Shown here: positions 5,206 to 15,180 of the stretch, one piece after another
Layout of the letters: the number at the start of each line of letters is the position of its first letter
Numbering within the stretch: the first letter of the stretch is position 1
Assembly: GCA_035259145.1 (NCBI GenBank)
Contig: DATFWQ010000281.1
Span: 1-15,362 of the forward strand
Direction: 5' to 3'
DNA length: 15,362 nucleotides
Origin: CF-161 sp035259145
Lineage (GTDB): Bacteria; Chloroflexota; Dormibacteria; Dormibacterales; Dormibacteraceae
The notes under the pieces: generated by a model
Told to the model about the DNA's origin: nothing
Databases searched by the model: none
Seen by the model: the letters and a program-made list of their open reading frames with translations, nothing else
Program-made: the position numbers and the translations under genes

Positions 5206-7698
5206 CTACTCGTGGTCCAGGCCGACCGGGGCCAGCCCGACGACCTGGTCGTCAGGGGCCAGACGCATCACGATCACGCCCTGCGTCTGGCGGCCGATTC
5301 GTGAGATCGAGCCCGTGGTGGTTCGCAGAACCATCCCGTTGGCCGTGATGAGCAGAACCTCCTCCTCCGGGTCCGAGGTCATTCGAAGCGTGGCCAGCTT
5401 GCCAACCTTTGGCGTGACCTTCAGCGTGAAGACGCCCTGACCACCGCGGTGATGGAGCGGATACTCACCGATCGGCGTGCGTTTGCCGTAACCTCGCTCT
5501 GTCACCACCAGCAGGTCGGCGCCAGGTTGGACTACGGCCATCCCGGCTATCAGGTCGGCTTTCCCGAGCCTCATCCCGATCACGCCCTGGGTATCCCGGC
5601 CCATCGGGCGAACCTCCTTCTCGTGAAAGCGGATGGCTTTGCCGAGCTGAGAGGCGATGATGACCTCGTCCTGGCCGCCGGTTGGGGCAACCCAAAGCAG
5701 CTGGTCGCCCTCCTGCAGATTCATGGCGATCAGCCCGTTCCGGCGGACGTTGGCGTACTCGCGCATCGGTGTCTTCTTGATGGCGCCGTTGCGGGTCAAC
5801 ATCAGCATGTAGCGTGCGCTCGGGTCGTCAGACTCGGGGCGCACGAAGACCGCCGTGACGCGCTCGTCCTTGGCGACGTCGATCAGATTGTTGATCGGCT
5901 GGCCCTTGGCCTGGCGGTCGCGCTCGGGAATTTCGTGCACCCGCAGCTGGAAGACGCGGCCTCTCTGTGTGAAAAAGAGCATGGACGCGTGAGTGTGTGT
6001 GCTGAGCAGGTGCTCGGTGTAATCCTCCTCGCGCGTGCCGCTGGGCGCGTCAGCCCCGGCGGTCGGCCTCGCGCCGCGAAGACCGAACCCGCCTCGCTGC
6101 TGTGCCCGGAAGGTTCGCGATGGCTGCCTTTTGGCGTAGCCACGGTGAGTCAGGGTGACCACCACCTCTTCTTTCGGGATGAGGTCTTCAGCCGTGAGGT
6201 CGGTCGCGTCCTGTTCGGAGATCTCGGTCCGGCGATCGTCGCCGTACCTCTTGGAGATGTCTTCCATCTCCTCGGCGATCAGCATCCGCACCTTCTGGTC
6301 GGAGGCGAGGATGGACTCCAGGTAGGCGATCGTTCGGATCACCTCCTCGTATTCCAGATCGACCTTCTCCCGCTCCAGCCGGGTCAGCCTGGAGAGCGTC
6401 AGGGCCAGGATCGCCTTAGCCTGACGCTCGGTCAGGCCAAACTTCGCCTGCAGCTGCGCGCTTGCCGCGTCGGCATCCGCGGCGGCCCGGATTGTGGCTA
6501 TCACCTCGTCCAGGTGGTCCAGGCAGATCTTCAGGCCCTCGAGGATGTGCGCGCGCTCCTTCGCCCGTTCCAGATCGAAGCGCGTCCTGCGCAGGATCAC
6601 CTGGCGCCGGTGGTCGATGAAGATCTGCAGCGCCTGCTTGAGCCCCAGCACAACCGGGCGCTGGTCGACGATGGCCAGCATGATCACACCGAACGTCTGC
6701 TGCAGCTGGGTGTGCTTGTAGAGGTTGTTCAGGACCGTGTAGGGCCGCGCTTCTCGCTTGAGCTCGACGACGATACGCATGCCCTGGCGGTCAGACTCGT
6801 CCCGCAGATCGGCGATTCCCTCGAGCTTGCGCTCCTGCGCCAGCTCGGCGATCTTCGCCACCAGGTTGGCTTTGTTGACCGTGTAAGGGAGTTCGTCGAC
6901 GATGATCCGCTCGCGCCCGTTTGGCGCCTCCTCGAACGTATGTCGAGCTCGCACGATGATCTTGCCGTGGCCGGTGGCGTACGCCTGCTTGATGCCGGCA
7001 CGACCCATGATCATGCCGCCGGTGGGGAAGTCCGGGCCCTGGACGAACCGCAGCAGATCCTCGCTTGTCGCGTCCTGGTTTTCCAGCAGATACGTGACCG
7101 CGCCGGCCACCTCGCGCAGGTTGTGCGGCGGAATGTTGGTGGTCATGCCGACGGCGATGCCGGAGGCGCCGTTGATCAGGAGGTTCGGGATTCGCGCGGG
7201 CATCCACACCGGCTCTTGCTTCTCGGCGGTGTAGTTCTCCTTGAAGTCGACGGTGTCCTTGTCGATGTCGGCCACCATCTCGGCTGCGATCGGTGCCATC
7301 CGGGCTTCTGTGTAGCGCATGGCGGCTGGCGGATCGCCGTCGACGCTCCCGAAGTTGCCCTGGCCGTCGATGAGCGGGTAGCGCAGTGAGAACGGCTGGG
7401 CCATCCGCACCAGGGCGTCGTACACGGCGACATCGCTGTGGGGGTGGTAGTCCTTCAACACCTCGCCGACGAAGGCCGCGCACTTCTTGTATCGGGAGCC
7501 GGCGGTGGCCCCCACCTGCTGCATCGCATAGAGGATTCGCCGCTGTACCGGCTTCAGCCCGTCCCGCGCGTCGGGCAGAGCGCGGCTGATGATGACGGAC
7601 ATGGCGTAGTCCATGTAGGAGGTTTGCATCTCCTCCAGCAGAGACTTCGGCATGACGACGCCAATGGACGGATCGGTCGGCGGCCTCTCGTCAGCCAC
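5206..7698 (-). CDS. gyrA: DNA gyrase subunit A
   Basis: This is the breakage-reunion subunit of gyrase, acting with GyrB as A2B2 to introduce negative supercoils. The product has 830 residues, normal length. The N-terminus SYMDYAMSVIISRALPDARDGLKPVQRRILYAM is typical, and the catalytic Tyr is Tyr129 in AAMRYTEARM. The C-terminal beta-pinwheel follows from about residue 515 with repeated blade motifs. Two oddities are visible. The quinolone-determining stretch reads HPHSDVAVYD, with Ser88 and Val90 instead of the usual Gly and Ser/Ala. The GyrA box at residues 533-539 reads QQRGGFG instead of QRRGGKG-like. The start is GTG, 3 nt after the fabF stop, with GAGGAG 6 nt upstream. A ParC identity is less likely because a box-like motif is present and the GyrB-like partner is in the same run. 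Confidence 0.95.
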   Translation of the reverse strand: MADERPPTDPSIGVVMPKSLLEEMQTSYMDYAMSVIISRALPDARDGLKPVQRRILYAMQQVGATAGSRYKKCAAFVGEVLKDYHPHSDVAVYDALVRMAQPFSLRYPLIDGQGNFGSVDGDPPAAMRYTEARMAPIAAEMVADIDKDTVDFKENYTAEKQEPVWMPARIPNLLINGASGIAVGMTTNIPPHNLREVAGAVTYLLENQDATSEDLLRFVQGPDFPTGGMIMGRAGIKQAYATGHGKIIVRARHTFEEAPNGRERIIVDELPYTVNKANLVAKIAELAQERKLEGIADLRDESDRQGMRIVVELKREARPYTVLNNLYKHTQLQQTFGVIMLAIVDQRPVVLGLKQALQIFIDHRRQVILRRTRFDLERAKERAHILEGLKICLDHLDEVIATIRAAADADAASAQLQAKFGLTERQAKAILALTLSRLTRLEREKVDLEYEEVIRTIAYLESILASDQKVRMLIAEEMEDISKRYGDDRRTEISEQDATDLTAEDLIPKEEVVVTLTHRGYAKRQPSRTFRAQQRGGFGLRGARPTAGADAPSGTREEDYTEHLLSTHTHASMLFFTQRGRVFQLRVHEIPERDRQAKGQPINNLIDVAKDERVTAVFVRPESDDPSARYMLMLTRNGAIKKTPMREYANVRRNGLIAMNLQEGDQLLWVAPTGGQDEVIIASQLGKAIRFHEKEVRPMGRDTQGVIGMRLGKADLIAGMAVVQPGADLLVVTERGYGKRTPIGEYPLHHRGGQGVFTLKVTPKVGKLATLRMTSDPEEEVLLITANGMVLRTTTGSISRIGRQTQGVIVMRLAPDDQVVGLAPVGLDHE

Positions 7699-7701
7699 GG
7701 G

Positions 7702-8946
7702 TCACTCCTCGAATCGCTTGAGCACGATGGTGCAGTTCTGGCCTCCGAACCCGAATCCGTTGGAGATCGCGATGCGGACGTCGGCACGCCGGGCGTGGTT
7801 CGGCACGTAGTCCAGGTCACAGGCAGGATCCGGGTTCTTGTAGTTGATTGTGGGGTGGATTACGCCCCGGTTGATCGACAGAAGGGTGGCGATGGCCTCC
7901 ACTGCACCGGCGGCGCCCAGCAGGTGGCCGATCATCGACTTGGTGCTGCTGATCGGCACCTTGTAGGCATAGTCGCCCAGCACCATCTTCATGGCTCTGG
8001 TCTCGGCTGCGTCGTTCAGAGGCGTTGAGGTGCCGTGGGCGTTTATATAGTCCACTTCTTCCGGCGCGACGCCGGCGTCGGCCAGGGCGTTTCGGATGCA
8101 CTGTGCGGGCGCGGCGCCGCTCTCGTCTGGAGCGACCGCGTGGAAGGCATCGTTCGTGATGCCGAACCCGATCACCTCACCGTGGACGCGCGCGCCTCGT
8201 CGCTGAGCGTGTTCGAGCGACTCCAGCACCAGGGTCCCAGCGCCCTCACCAGGCACGAAGCCATCGCGATCTCGGTCGAATGGCCGGCTCGCCGACTCGG
8301 GGGAGTCGTTTCGTGTCGACAGCGCTTTGATGGCGTTGAACGAAGCGATGCCGACCTCGCACATCGATGCCTCCGTGCCTGCCGCCAGCATCACGTCGGC
8401 GTCGCCGCGCTGGATGACACGTAGCGCGTTTCCGATGGCGTGGGTTGAAGCCGCGCAAGCCGTCACGGTGGTCGAGTTCGGCCCCCTCAGCCCGTAGGTC
8501 ATGGCGACCTGCGCGGCCGCGATGTTGGGGATGACCATGGTCGCGTAGAGCGGCTGGAGGCGTCCCCCATTCAAATAGGTGGCGGCATCCCGGGTCATGA
8601 TCTCGAATCCGCCGATGCCGGTGCCCATTTCCACGCCGACGCGGTAACGGTCCTCGCCGGCCAGGTCCAGCTCGGCGTCGGCGATGGCCTGCCCGCAGGA
8701 GGCGATCGCCAGATGGGTGAACCGAGCCGAGCGCTGCACCAGTTTGCGGTCCATGTAGTCGGTGGGGTCGAAGCCGCGCACCTCACAGGCGAACTTTGTC
8801 GTCAGGCGCGTGGCGTCGAAACCTTCGATGAGCGCGGCGCCGCTGCGGCCCTCGACCAGCCCATCCCAGTATTCGTCCACGGTCTTGCCCAGCGGGTTCA
8901 GCGTGCCCATTCCGGTCACGACGACCCGCCTTCCATCCCGACTCAT
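7702..8946 (-). CDS. fabF: Beta-ketoacyl-[acyl-carrier-protein] synthase II
   Basis: This is the condensing enzyme that elongates acyl-ACP with malonyl-ACP in type II fatty acid synthesis. The product has 414 residues, the usual length. The catalytic Cys-His-His triad is visible: Cys164 in TACAAST, His304 in NAHGTSTPLND and His341 in GHLLGAAG. Lys336 is in STKSMIGH, and the C-terminal gating loop is GFGFGGQN. It starts at ATG (MSRDGRRVVVTGMG) with GGGGAGGTGG 9 nt upstream. It follows plsX after about 34 bp and precedes gyrA by 3 bp. No acpP, fabD or fabG lies beside it, unlike the common plsX-fab cluster. KAS II is favoured over FabB by the overall pattern. Confidence 0.95.
   Translation of the reverse strand: MSRDGRRVVVTGMGTLNPLGKTVDEYWDGLVEGRSGAALIEGFDATRLTTKFACEVRGFDPTDYMDRKLVQRSARFTHLAIASCGQAIADAELDLAGEDRYRVGVEMGTGIGGFEIMTRDAATYLNGGRLQPLYATMVIPNIAAAQVAMTYGLRGPNSTTVTACAASTHAIGNALRVIQRGDADVMLAAGTEASMCEVGIASFNAIKALSTRNDSPESASRPFDRDRDGFVPGEGAGTLVLESLEHAQRRGARVHGEVIGFGITNDAFHAVAPDESGAAPAQCIRNALADAGVAPEEVDYINAHGTSTPLNDAAETRAMKMVLGDYAYKVPISSTKSMIGHLLGAAGAVEAIATLLSINRGVIHPTINYKNPDPACDLDYVPNHARRADVRIAISNGFGFGGQNCTIVLKRFEE
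7705..7710 (-). promoter_or_regulatory. Strong Shine-Dalgarno (GAGGAG) for gyrA, inside fabF
   Basis: GAGGAG ends 6 nt before the GTG start of gyrA and overlaps the last two Glu codons of fabF. It fixes the non-ATG start and indicates translational coupling of fabF and gyrA. Confidence 0.7.
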
Positions 8947-8980
8947 ACCGGGCGGCCACCTCCCCGTCTCAAGTCCAGCT

Positions 8981-9973
8981 TCACTTTGCGAACGCCCCCC
9001 GAATCTTACCGACGAGATTCGCCTCGACCGCCTGCTTCGCGACTCGGATGGCGTTCTTCATCGCGCGGGCGTCAGAGCGACCGTGTGCTACCACGGCGAT
9101 CCCCTCGATGCCAAGGAGTGGGGCGCCGCCGAACTCGCGCCAGTCCATGCGTGCTCGGATGCGGCCGACGCCGCTTCGAATCAAGAGACCGCCCGCCTTC
9201 CCCGTCAGCGTTCGCGGAATCTCGTCGCGCATCGTCCGGAAGATCAGGTCCGCGGTGGCTTCGGCCATCTTGATGGCGATGTTCCCAACGAAGCCGTCGG
9301 CGACCACCACGTCCGCGCGACCGGAGAGTACGTCTTTGGGCTCGACGTTGCCTATGAACTTGACGTGGCCGTCGCGCTTGAGCCGGACAGACGCGTCGCG
9401 AACCCGCTCATCGCCCTTGCCCTCTTCCTCACCGTTGCTGAGCAGCGCAACCGAGGGGCTGGCCCGACCCAGCACCTCCTCGGCGTAGATCGCACCCATC
9501 TGAGCGAACTGCACCAGGAAGTCTGGGCGGGAATCGACGTTTGCGCCCACATCCAGGAAGTAGGCGGGCTCAGCCGCCGTAGGCAGGATGGTGCCGAGGG
9601 CCGGGCGGTCGACGCCCCGAACCCGACCCTGTATCAGGAGTGCGGCCGCCATGATGGCTCCGGAGTTCCCTGCCGACACCCAGGCCGACGCCTCACCGCT
9701 CTTGCACAGCCGTGCGCAGACGCTCATGGATGAGTCCGTCTTTGAGCGGACGGCCTGCGCCGGGTGGTCACGCATCTCGACGACCTGACTTGCAGGGACG
9801 AAGCGCAGACCCGGGTGTGAGTCGAGCAGGCGCTGGACGGGGTCGGGCAGGCCGACCACGACGACGTCGAGGCCCAGGTCCTGGACGGCTTCCGCGGCGC
9901 CGAGCACCGCCTGTTCCGGGGCGAAGTCACCCCCCATGGCGTCGACCGCGATGCGCGGAGCCTGGGTGCTCAG
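8981..9973 (-). CDS. plsX: Phosphate acyltransferase PlsX
   Basis: This is a peripheral membrane enzyme converting acyl-ACP and phosphate to acyl-phosphate, the donor for PlsY in phospholipid synthesis. Family motifs are MGGDFAPE, EASAWVSAGNSGAIMA, YFLDVGANVD, VVADGFVGNIAIK and FGGAPLLGI. The first ATG (9935-9937) gives only 318 residues and removes the conserved first strand. The in-frame codons just upstream read RIAVDA directly before MGGD, the canonical PlsX N-terminus. No ATG, GTG or TTG is available there, so I place the start at CTG 9971-9973 (330 residues), 2 nt after the gyrB stop. Another CTG at 9977-9979 overlaps that stop. Coupling to gyrB is likely. The enzyme identity is firm; the start codon is an inference. 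Confidence 0.9.
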   Translation of the reverse strand: MSTQAPRIAVDAMGGDFAPEQAVLGAAEAVQDLGLDVVVVGLPDPVQRLLDSHPGLRFVPASQVVEMRDHPAQAVRSKTDSSMSVCARLCKSGEASAWVSAGNSGAIMAAALLIQGRVRGVDRPALGTILPTAAEPAYFLDVGANVDSRPDFLVQFAQMGAIYAEEVLGRASPSVALLSNGEEEGKGDERVRDASVRLKRDGHVKFIGNVEPKDVLSGRADVVVADGFVGNIAIKMAEATADLIFRTMRDEIPRTLTGKAGGLLIRSGVGRIRARMDWREFGGAPLLGIEGIAVVAHGRSDARAMKNAIRVAKQAVEANLVGKIRGAFAK

Positions 9974-9975
9974 GG

Positions 9976-11934
<1,959 letters not shown>

Positions 11935-11981
11935 GCCTGCCCCCAAAGGCGAGATGAGCGCTCTCGTCGGGCGAGCCGGTG

Positions 11982-11999
11982 CCCTCCCAGCTGGGTGGG
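11982..11999. repeat. 18-bp near-perfect palindrome in the gyrB leader
   Basis: Outer CCC/GGG and inner CCCAGCTGGG are separated by one mismatched pair (T11985/T11996). In the leader RNA this would form a hairpin about 48 nt before the gyrB start. It could be an operator or a leader hairpin. Confidence 0.4.
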
Positions 12000-12035
12000 A
12001 CTCCTGCGATGACTACTGGGATGCTGGATGTGTCA

Positions 12036-12041
12036 ATTGTA
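12036..12041 (-). promoter_or_regulatory. Candidate -10 box (TACAAT) for the gyrB operon
   Basis: TACAAT on the minus strand is one base from consensus. A perfect TTGACA overlaps and follows it (12031-12036), which could instead be a -35 box for a start about 35 nt further on; no good -10 is seen at 16-18 nt spacing from it. The region is the only non-coding gap upstream of gyrB, so a promoter here is expected. Confidence 0.4.
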
Positions 12042-12046
12042 CCGAA

Positions 12047-12068
12047 ATCCCTCATTCGCATTAGGGAT
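12047..12068. repeat. Inverted repeat ATCCCT/AGGGAT between gcvPB and gyrB
   Basis: Six-base arms with a 10-base spacer lie just downstream of the gcvPB stop and just upstream of the candidate gyrB -10 box. It could be an operator or part of a terminator for gcvPB; there is no T-tract. Confidence 0.3.
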
Positions 12069-12084
12069 CGCGCGCGCGCGAGGG

Positions 12085-13527
12085 CTACTGAGGCGGACTC
12101 CAGCGCAACACGGGGTTGCGAGCCGCCGATACCTCGTCCAGGCGGCCCACCGGCAGGCTTCGGGGCTCCGCGTGCAGCTCCTCGGGATTGGTGGCGGCCA
12201 GCTCGACGATCGCCTTGACGGCGCTGATGAAGGCATCGAGCGTCGCTTTGCTTTCGGTCTCGGTGGGCTCGATCATCACGGCCTCGGGCACGATCAGCGG
12301 GAAGTAGATGGTCGGGGCGTAGAAACCCCGCTCCAGCAAGCCCTTGGCGACGTCCACAGCTTTGACACCGTCGGCGCCTAGATTCCGCGCCGAAGCCACG
12401 AACTCGTGCATACACGGACCGCGATGAGGCATCTCCAGCAACCCGTCGAGGGACTCGCGGACGTAGTTGGCCGCCAGCACCGCGTCCCTGGACGCCTGGG
12501 TGAGGCCGTCGCCACCCATCGCCAGGATGTATGTGAAGGCGCGGACCAGCATTCCGAAGTTGCCATAGAAGCTGCGCACCCGGCCGATTGACCGCGGCCG
12601 CTCGTAGTCGAGCCGGAAGCGGCCGTTCTCCTGCTCTACTGTCGGTCGGGGCAGGAACGGGACCAGGTCGGCCTTGACGCCGACTGGGCCTGCCCCGGGG
12701 CCGCCTCCGCCGTGGGGCGTGGTGAAGGTCTTGTGCAGGTTGAGGTGGACGGCGTCGAAGCCCATGTCGCCTGGCCGGCAGATTCCCATGAGCGCGTTGA
12801 GATTTGCGCCGTCGTAGTAGAGCTTGGCTCCAGTGGCGTGGACCATCTCGGCCATCTCCAGGATCTGCTGCTCGAAAAGACCCAGCGTGTTCGGGTTGGT
12901 GAGCATCAGCGCGGCCACCCGGGTGGATAGCTTGGCTTCGAGGTCGGCGACGTCAACCCTGCCGTCGGCGCCCGAGCGCACCTCCACCACGTCGAAGCCT
13001 GCGAGCGCGGCGCTCGCCGGATTGGTGCCGTGAGCCGAGTCTGGGACGATGACCTCTGTCCGCTCTTCACTGCGGGAACGGTGGTAGGCCTGGATCATGC
13101 GCAGCGCGGTCCACTCGCCGTGGGCGCCTGCGGCCGGCTGCAGGGTGATCCTGTCCACGCCGACGATCTCGGTGAGGGCCCGCTCGAGCCGCCACATCAG
13201 CTCGAGGGCGCCCTGGACGGTGTCTTCGTCCTGGTAGGGGTGCAGGGCCGCAAAGCCATCGAGCCGGGCCGCCTCCTCGTTGGCGACCGGGTTGTACTTC
13301 ATGGTGCAGCTGCCCAGGGGGTAGAACTGCTCGCTGATGGAGTAGTTCAACGACGACAGACGGCTGTAGTGGCGCATGATCTCAGGCTCGCTGAGGTGGG
13401 GAAGGGCCGGTGGACGGCGTCGACGGAGCTCGCTCGGCAGCTGAGCAGTCGTCTGGACGCCCGATTCTGGAAGTCGAGGTGCCGGCACCGAAGCCCGGCT
13501 CAGCTCAAAGCTCAGCGGTTCGGTCAC
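12085..13527 (-). CDS. gcvPB: Glycine dehydrogenase (decarboxylating) subunit 2
   Basis: This is the PLP-bearing subunit of the glycine cleavage P-protein, which decarboxylates glycine and passes the aminomethyl group to the lipoyl arm of GcvH. The PLP lysine is Lys266 in HLNLHKTFTTPHGGGGPG. Other family marks are YPLGSCTMKYNP, QPAAGAHGEWTALRMI, DSAHGTNPASA and YYDGANLNALMG. At 480 residues it matches split-type subunit 2. The start is GTG, sharing GTGA with the stop of gcvPA (4-bp overlap), so the two subunits are translationally coupled. gcvT and gcvH are not in the window. Confidence 0.95.
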   Translation of the reverse strand: MTEPLSFELSRASVPAPRLPESGVQTTAQLPSELRRRRPPALPHLSEPEIMRHYSRLSSLNYSISEQFYPLGSCTMKYNPVANEEAARLDGFAALHPYQDEDTVQGALELMWRLERALTEIVGVDRITLQPAAGAHGEWTALRMIQAYHRSRSEERTEVIVPDSAHGTNPASAALAGFDVVEVRSGADGRVDVADLEAKLSTRVAALMLTNPNTLGLFEQQILEMAEMVHATGAKLYYDGANLNALMGICRPGDMGFDAVHLNLHKTFTTPHGGGGPGAGPVGVKADLVPFLPRPTVEQENGRFRLDYERPRSIGRVRSFYGNFGMLVRAFTYILAMGGDGLTQASRDAVLAANYVRESLDGLLEMPHRGPCMHEFVASARNLGADGVKAVDVAKGLLERGFYAPTIYFPLIVPEAVMIEPTETESKATLDAFISAVKAIVELAATNPEELHAEPRSLPVGRLDEVSAARNPVLRWSPPQ

Positions 13528-14930
13528 CCCCGCACCTCCGCCGACGCCCCCTGCACCTTAGAGCGCCCTCCTCCCCCCGAAAGAGGGGCGTGGGGGGCCA
13601 GGGTCGGGATGCCGGCTGCTGGAGTGCGAGGGGCCGTCCTGCTCAGGACCTCGACTACTTCCGCAATGGCATTGGGGTCGTTGACCTCGGTACAGCAAAA
13701 GATGGCCACGTCGTCGAGCTCGGGATACCACTGCCCCACCGGAAGCCCGCCCAGGATGCCTGCATCACGAAGGTTCGCCAGCGATTGTTCCACGTGGAAC
13801 ATCCGCAAAGGGAACTCGTTCAGGAAGTGCCGATCAGGAAACGCGAGCTCAATCCCCGGGATCGCTGTGAGGCGCTCGGCCAGCGCGTGCGCTCGCTGAT
13901 AGCTGACCTCCGCGATGCCCCGCAGACCCTCCGGTCCCATGTAGGTCAGATAGACGCTGGCTGCCAGAGCGCAAAGGGAATGATTCGTGCAGATATTCGA
14001 GGTCGCCTTGGCCCGCCGTATGTGCTGCTCGCGCGCCGTCAGTGTGAGCACGAATCCGCGGCGCCCTCTCGCGTCGGCGGTCGCGCCCACCAACCGGCCC
14101 GGCAACCTGCGCATCAAGGCGCGGCGGCAGGCGATGAAGCCGACGTGCGGGCCACCGAAGCTGGGTGGCAGCCCAAGCTGCTGGCCCTCACCGACGGCGA
14201 TGTCGGCCCCGTACTCTCCCGGAGCACTGACCAGCCCTAGGCTGATCGGGTCGACAGAGGCAACACTCAGGGCGCCCCGCCGATGGGCCTCTTCCGTGAC
14301 TGCAGCGGCGTCTTCGAGGAGGCCAAGAAAGTTGGGCTGCTGGAACAGCACCGCGGCTGTGTCGTCTCCCAGCCGGTCGAGACCCATCTGCACTTCGAAG
14401 CCGCGGCCCTCACCGTAGCAGCGCAGCACCTCGACGTATTCGGGATGCAGGTAACCGGCCACGACCAGCTTGTCACGGCCCGTGTGGACGACCGCCATCA
14501 TCGCGGCCTCGGCAAGGGCGGTCGCGCCGTCGTACAGCGAGGCGTTGGCCACATCCATGTCCGTGAGCTCGGCGATCAGTGTCTGGAACTCGAAGATCGC
14601 TTGCAGAGTGCCCTGGCTGGCCTCCGGCTGATAGGGGGTGTAGGCCGTGTAGAACTCGGGCTTGGAGATGACCGCTGAGACCGCCGCCGGGATGAAGCGT
14701 CGGTACACGCCGCCGCCACGAAAACAGAGGCGGTCCTCGAAGACCCGGTTGCGGCCCGCGAGCTCGCGGACGCGTGCCATCGTCTCCTGTTCAGAGAGTC
14801 CATCGGGCAGGTCGAGCACCGGGCTCCGAATGCTCGCCGGGACGTCGACCAGCAGGTCGTCCATCGACCTGACGCCGACGGCATCCAGCATCCGCTGCCG
14901 ATCGTCGGCGGCGTGAACCAGGTACGGCAT
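13524..14930 (-). CDS. gcvPA: Glycine dehydrogenase (decarboxylating) subunit 1
   Basis: This is the partner subunit of the split glycine cleavage P-protein. The start MPYLVHAADDRQRMLDAVG matches the family's usual N-terminus. FRGGGVYRRFIPAAV, YTPYQPEASQGTLQ, TDMDVANASLYDGATALAEA and ATSNICTNHSLCALAA are typical. It has 468 residues, somewhat longer than usual. The last 35 or so residues after VLSRTAP are a Pro/Gly/Ala-rich tail encoded by C/G-tract palindromic DNA and look like an added segment. The ATG has no Shine-Dalgarno sequence. It follows a TAG by zero bases, and a MITE-like terminal repeat begins 2 nt upstream. A TACAGT hexamer 7 nt before the ATG could drive a leaderless transcript. 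gcvPA overlaps gcvPB by 4 bp. Confidence 0.93.
   Translation of the reverse strand: MPYLVHAADDRQRMLDAVGVRSMDDLLVDVPASIRSPVLDLPDGLSEQETMARVRELAGRNRVFEDRLCFRGGGVYRRFIPAAVSAVISKPEFYTAYTPYQPEASQGTLQAIFEFQTLIAELTDMDVANASLYDGATALAEAAMMAVVHTGRDKLVVAGYLHPEYVEVLRCYGEGRGFEVQMGLDRLGDDTAAVLFQQPNFLGLLEDAAAVTEEAHRRGALSVASVDPISLGLVSAPGEYGADIAVGEGQQLGLPPSFGGPHVGFIACRRALMRRLPGRLVGATADARGRRGFVLTLTAREQHIRRAKATSNICTNHSLCALAASVYLTYMGPEGLRGIAEVSYQRAHALAERLTAIPGIELAFPDRHFLNEFPLRMFHVEQSLANLRDAGILGGLPVGQWYPELDDVAIFCCTEVNDPNAIAEVVEVLSRTAPRTPAAGIPTLAPHAPLSGGGGRSKVQGASAEVRG
13564..13590. repeat. C/G-tract imperfect inverted repeat inside the gcvPA 3' end
   Basis: CGCCC (13564-13568) and GGGCG (13586-13590) flank C-rich and GAAAGAGG stretches. 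The sequence resembles dispersed intergenic palindromic repeats of high-GC genomes and encodes the atypical C-terminal tail of GcvPA. Confidence 0.4.
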
Positions 14931-14932
14931 CT

Positions 14933-15180
14933 AGTGGACTGTAACAGCCGGATGCGGAGCATCCGACGTCCCAGGCGGCCGGGCGCCTTGCAGGCGCTGA
15001 TGGCTGCGTCTGGGGGCCCGGCGCGCCTCGTCACCGATCGACAAATGGGCTCCTCGTTGCGCCACCCCATCCTTCCCACCCCACGAAGCAGGCTTCGCGG
15101 GGACCCCGAGGCCACCGACCACCTGGAACGCCGGCCTTCGGGCCTGCAGCCTGCTCCACCTCCGACCGTTACAGTCCACT
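14933..15180. mobile_element. MITE-like element with 13-bp terminal inverted repeats
   Basis: AGTGGACTGTAAC at 14933-14945 is repeated exactly, inverted, at 15168-15180. The next inner bases continue to match partly (AGCCGG versus GGTCGG). The 248-bp interior has no supported gene but several short hairpins: CGGATGC/GCATCCG at 14949-14965, GCGCCT/AGGCGC at 14983-14997, CGAAGC/GCTTCG around 15083-15096, and GGCC-TTCG-GGCC around 15133. The outer end resembles the IS630 end in this window, and a TA lies at the left border (14932-14933). The right border shows CA instead of TA on the matching strand, so a clean target duplication is not seen. Confidence 0.55.
14938..14943 (-). promoter_or_regulatory. 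Candidate extended -10 box (TGT-TACAGT) for gcvPA within the terminal repeat
   Basis: On the minus strand TG-T-TACAGT lies 7 nt upstream of the gcvPA ATG, which would place the transcript start at or beside the start codon. No Shine-Dalgarno is present, so leaderless translation is the simplest reading. Confidence 0.35.

Noticed and set aside
5449..7389. Long plus-strand open frame (646 codons) opposite gyrA
   Set aside because: It is exactly antisense to clearly coding gyrA; high GC keeps this frame free of stops. The translation (many His/Val/Leu/Asp in antisense pattern) shows no domain.
12069..12080. (CG)6 run as a Z-DNA element
   Set aside because: Twelve alternating bases in a high-GC genome are too short and too likely by chance to claim a role.
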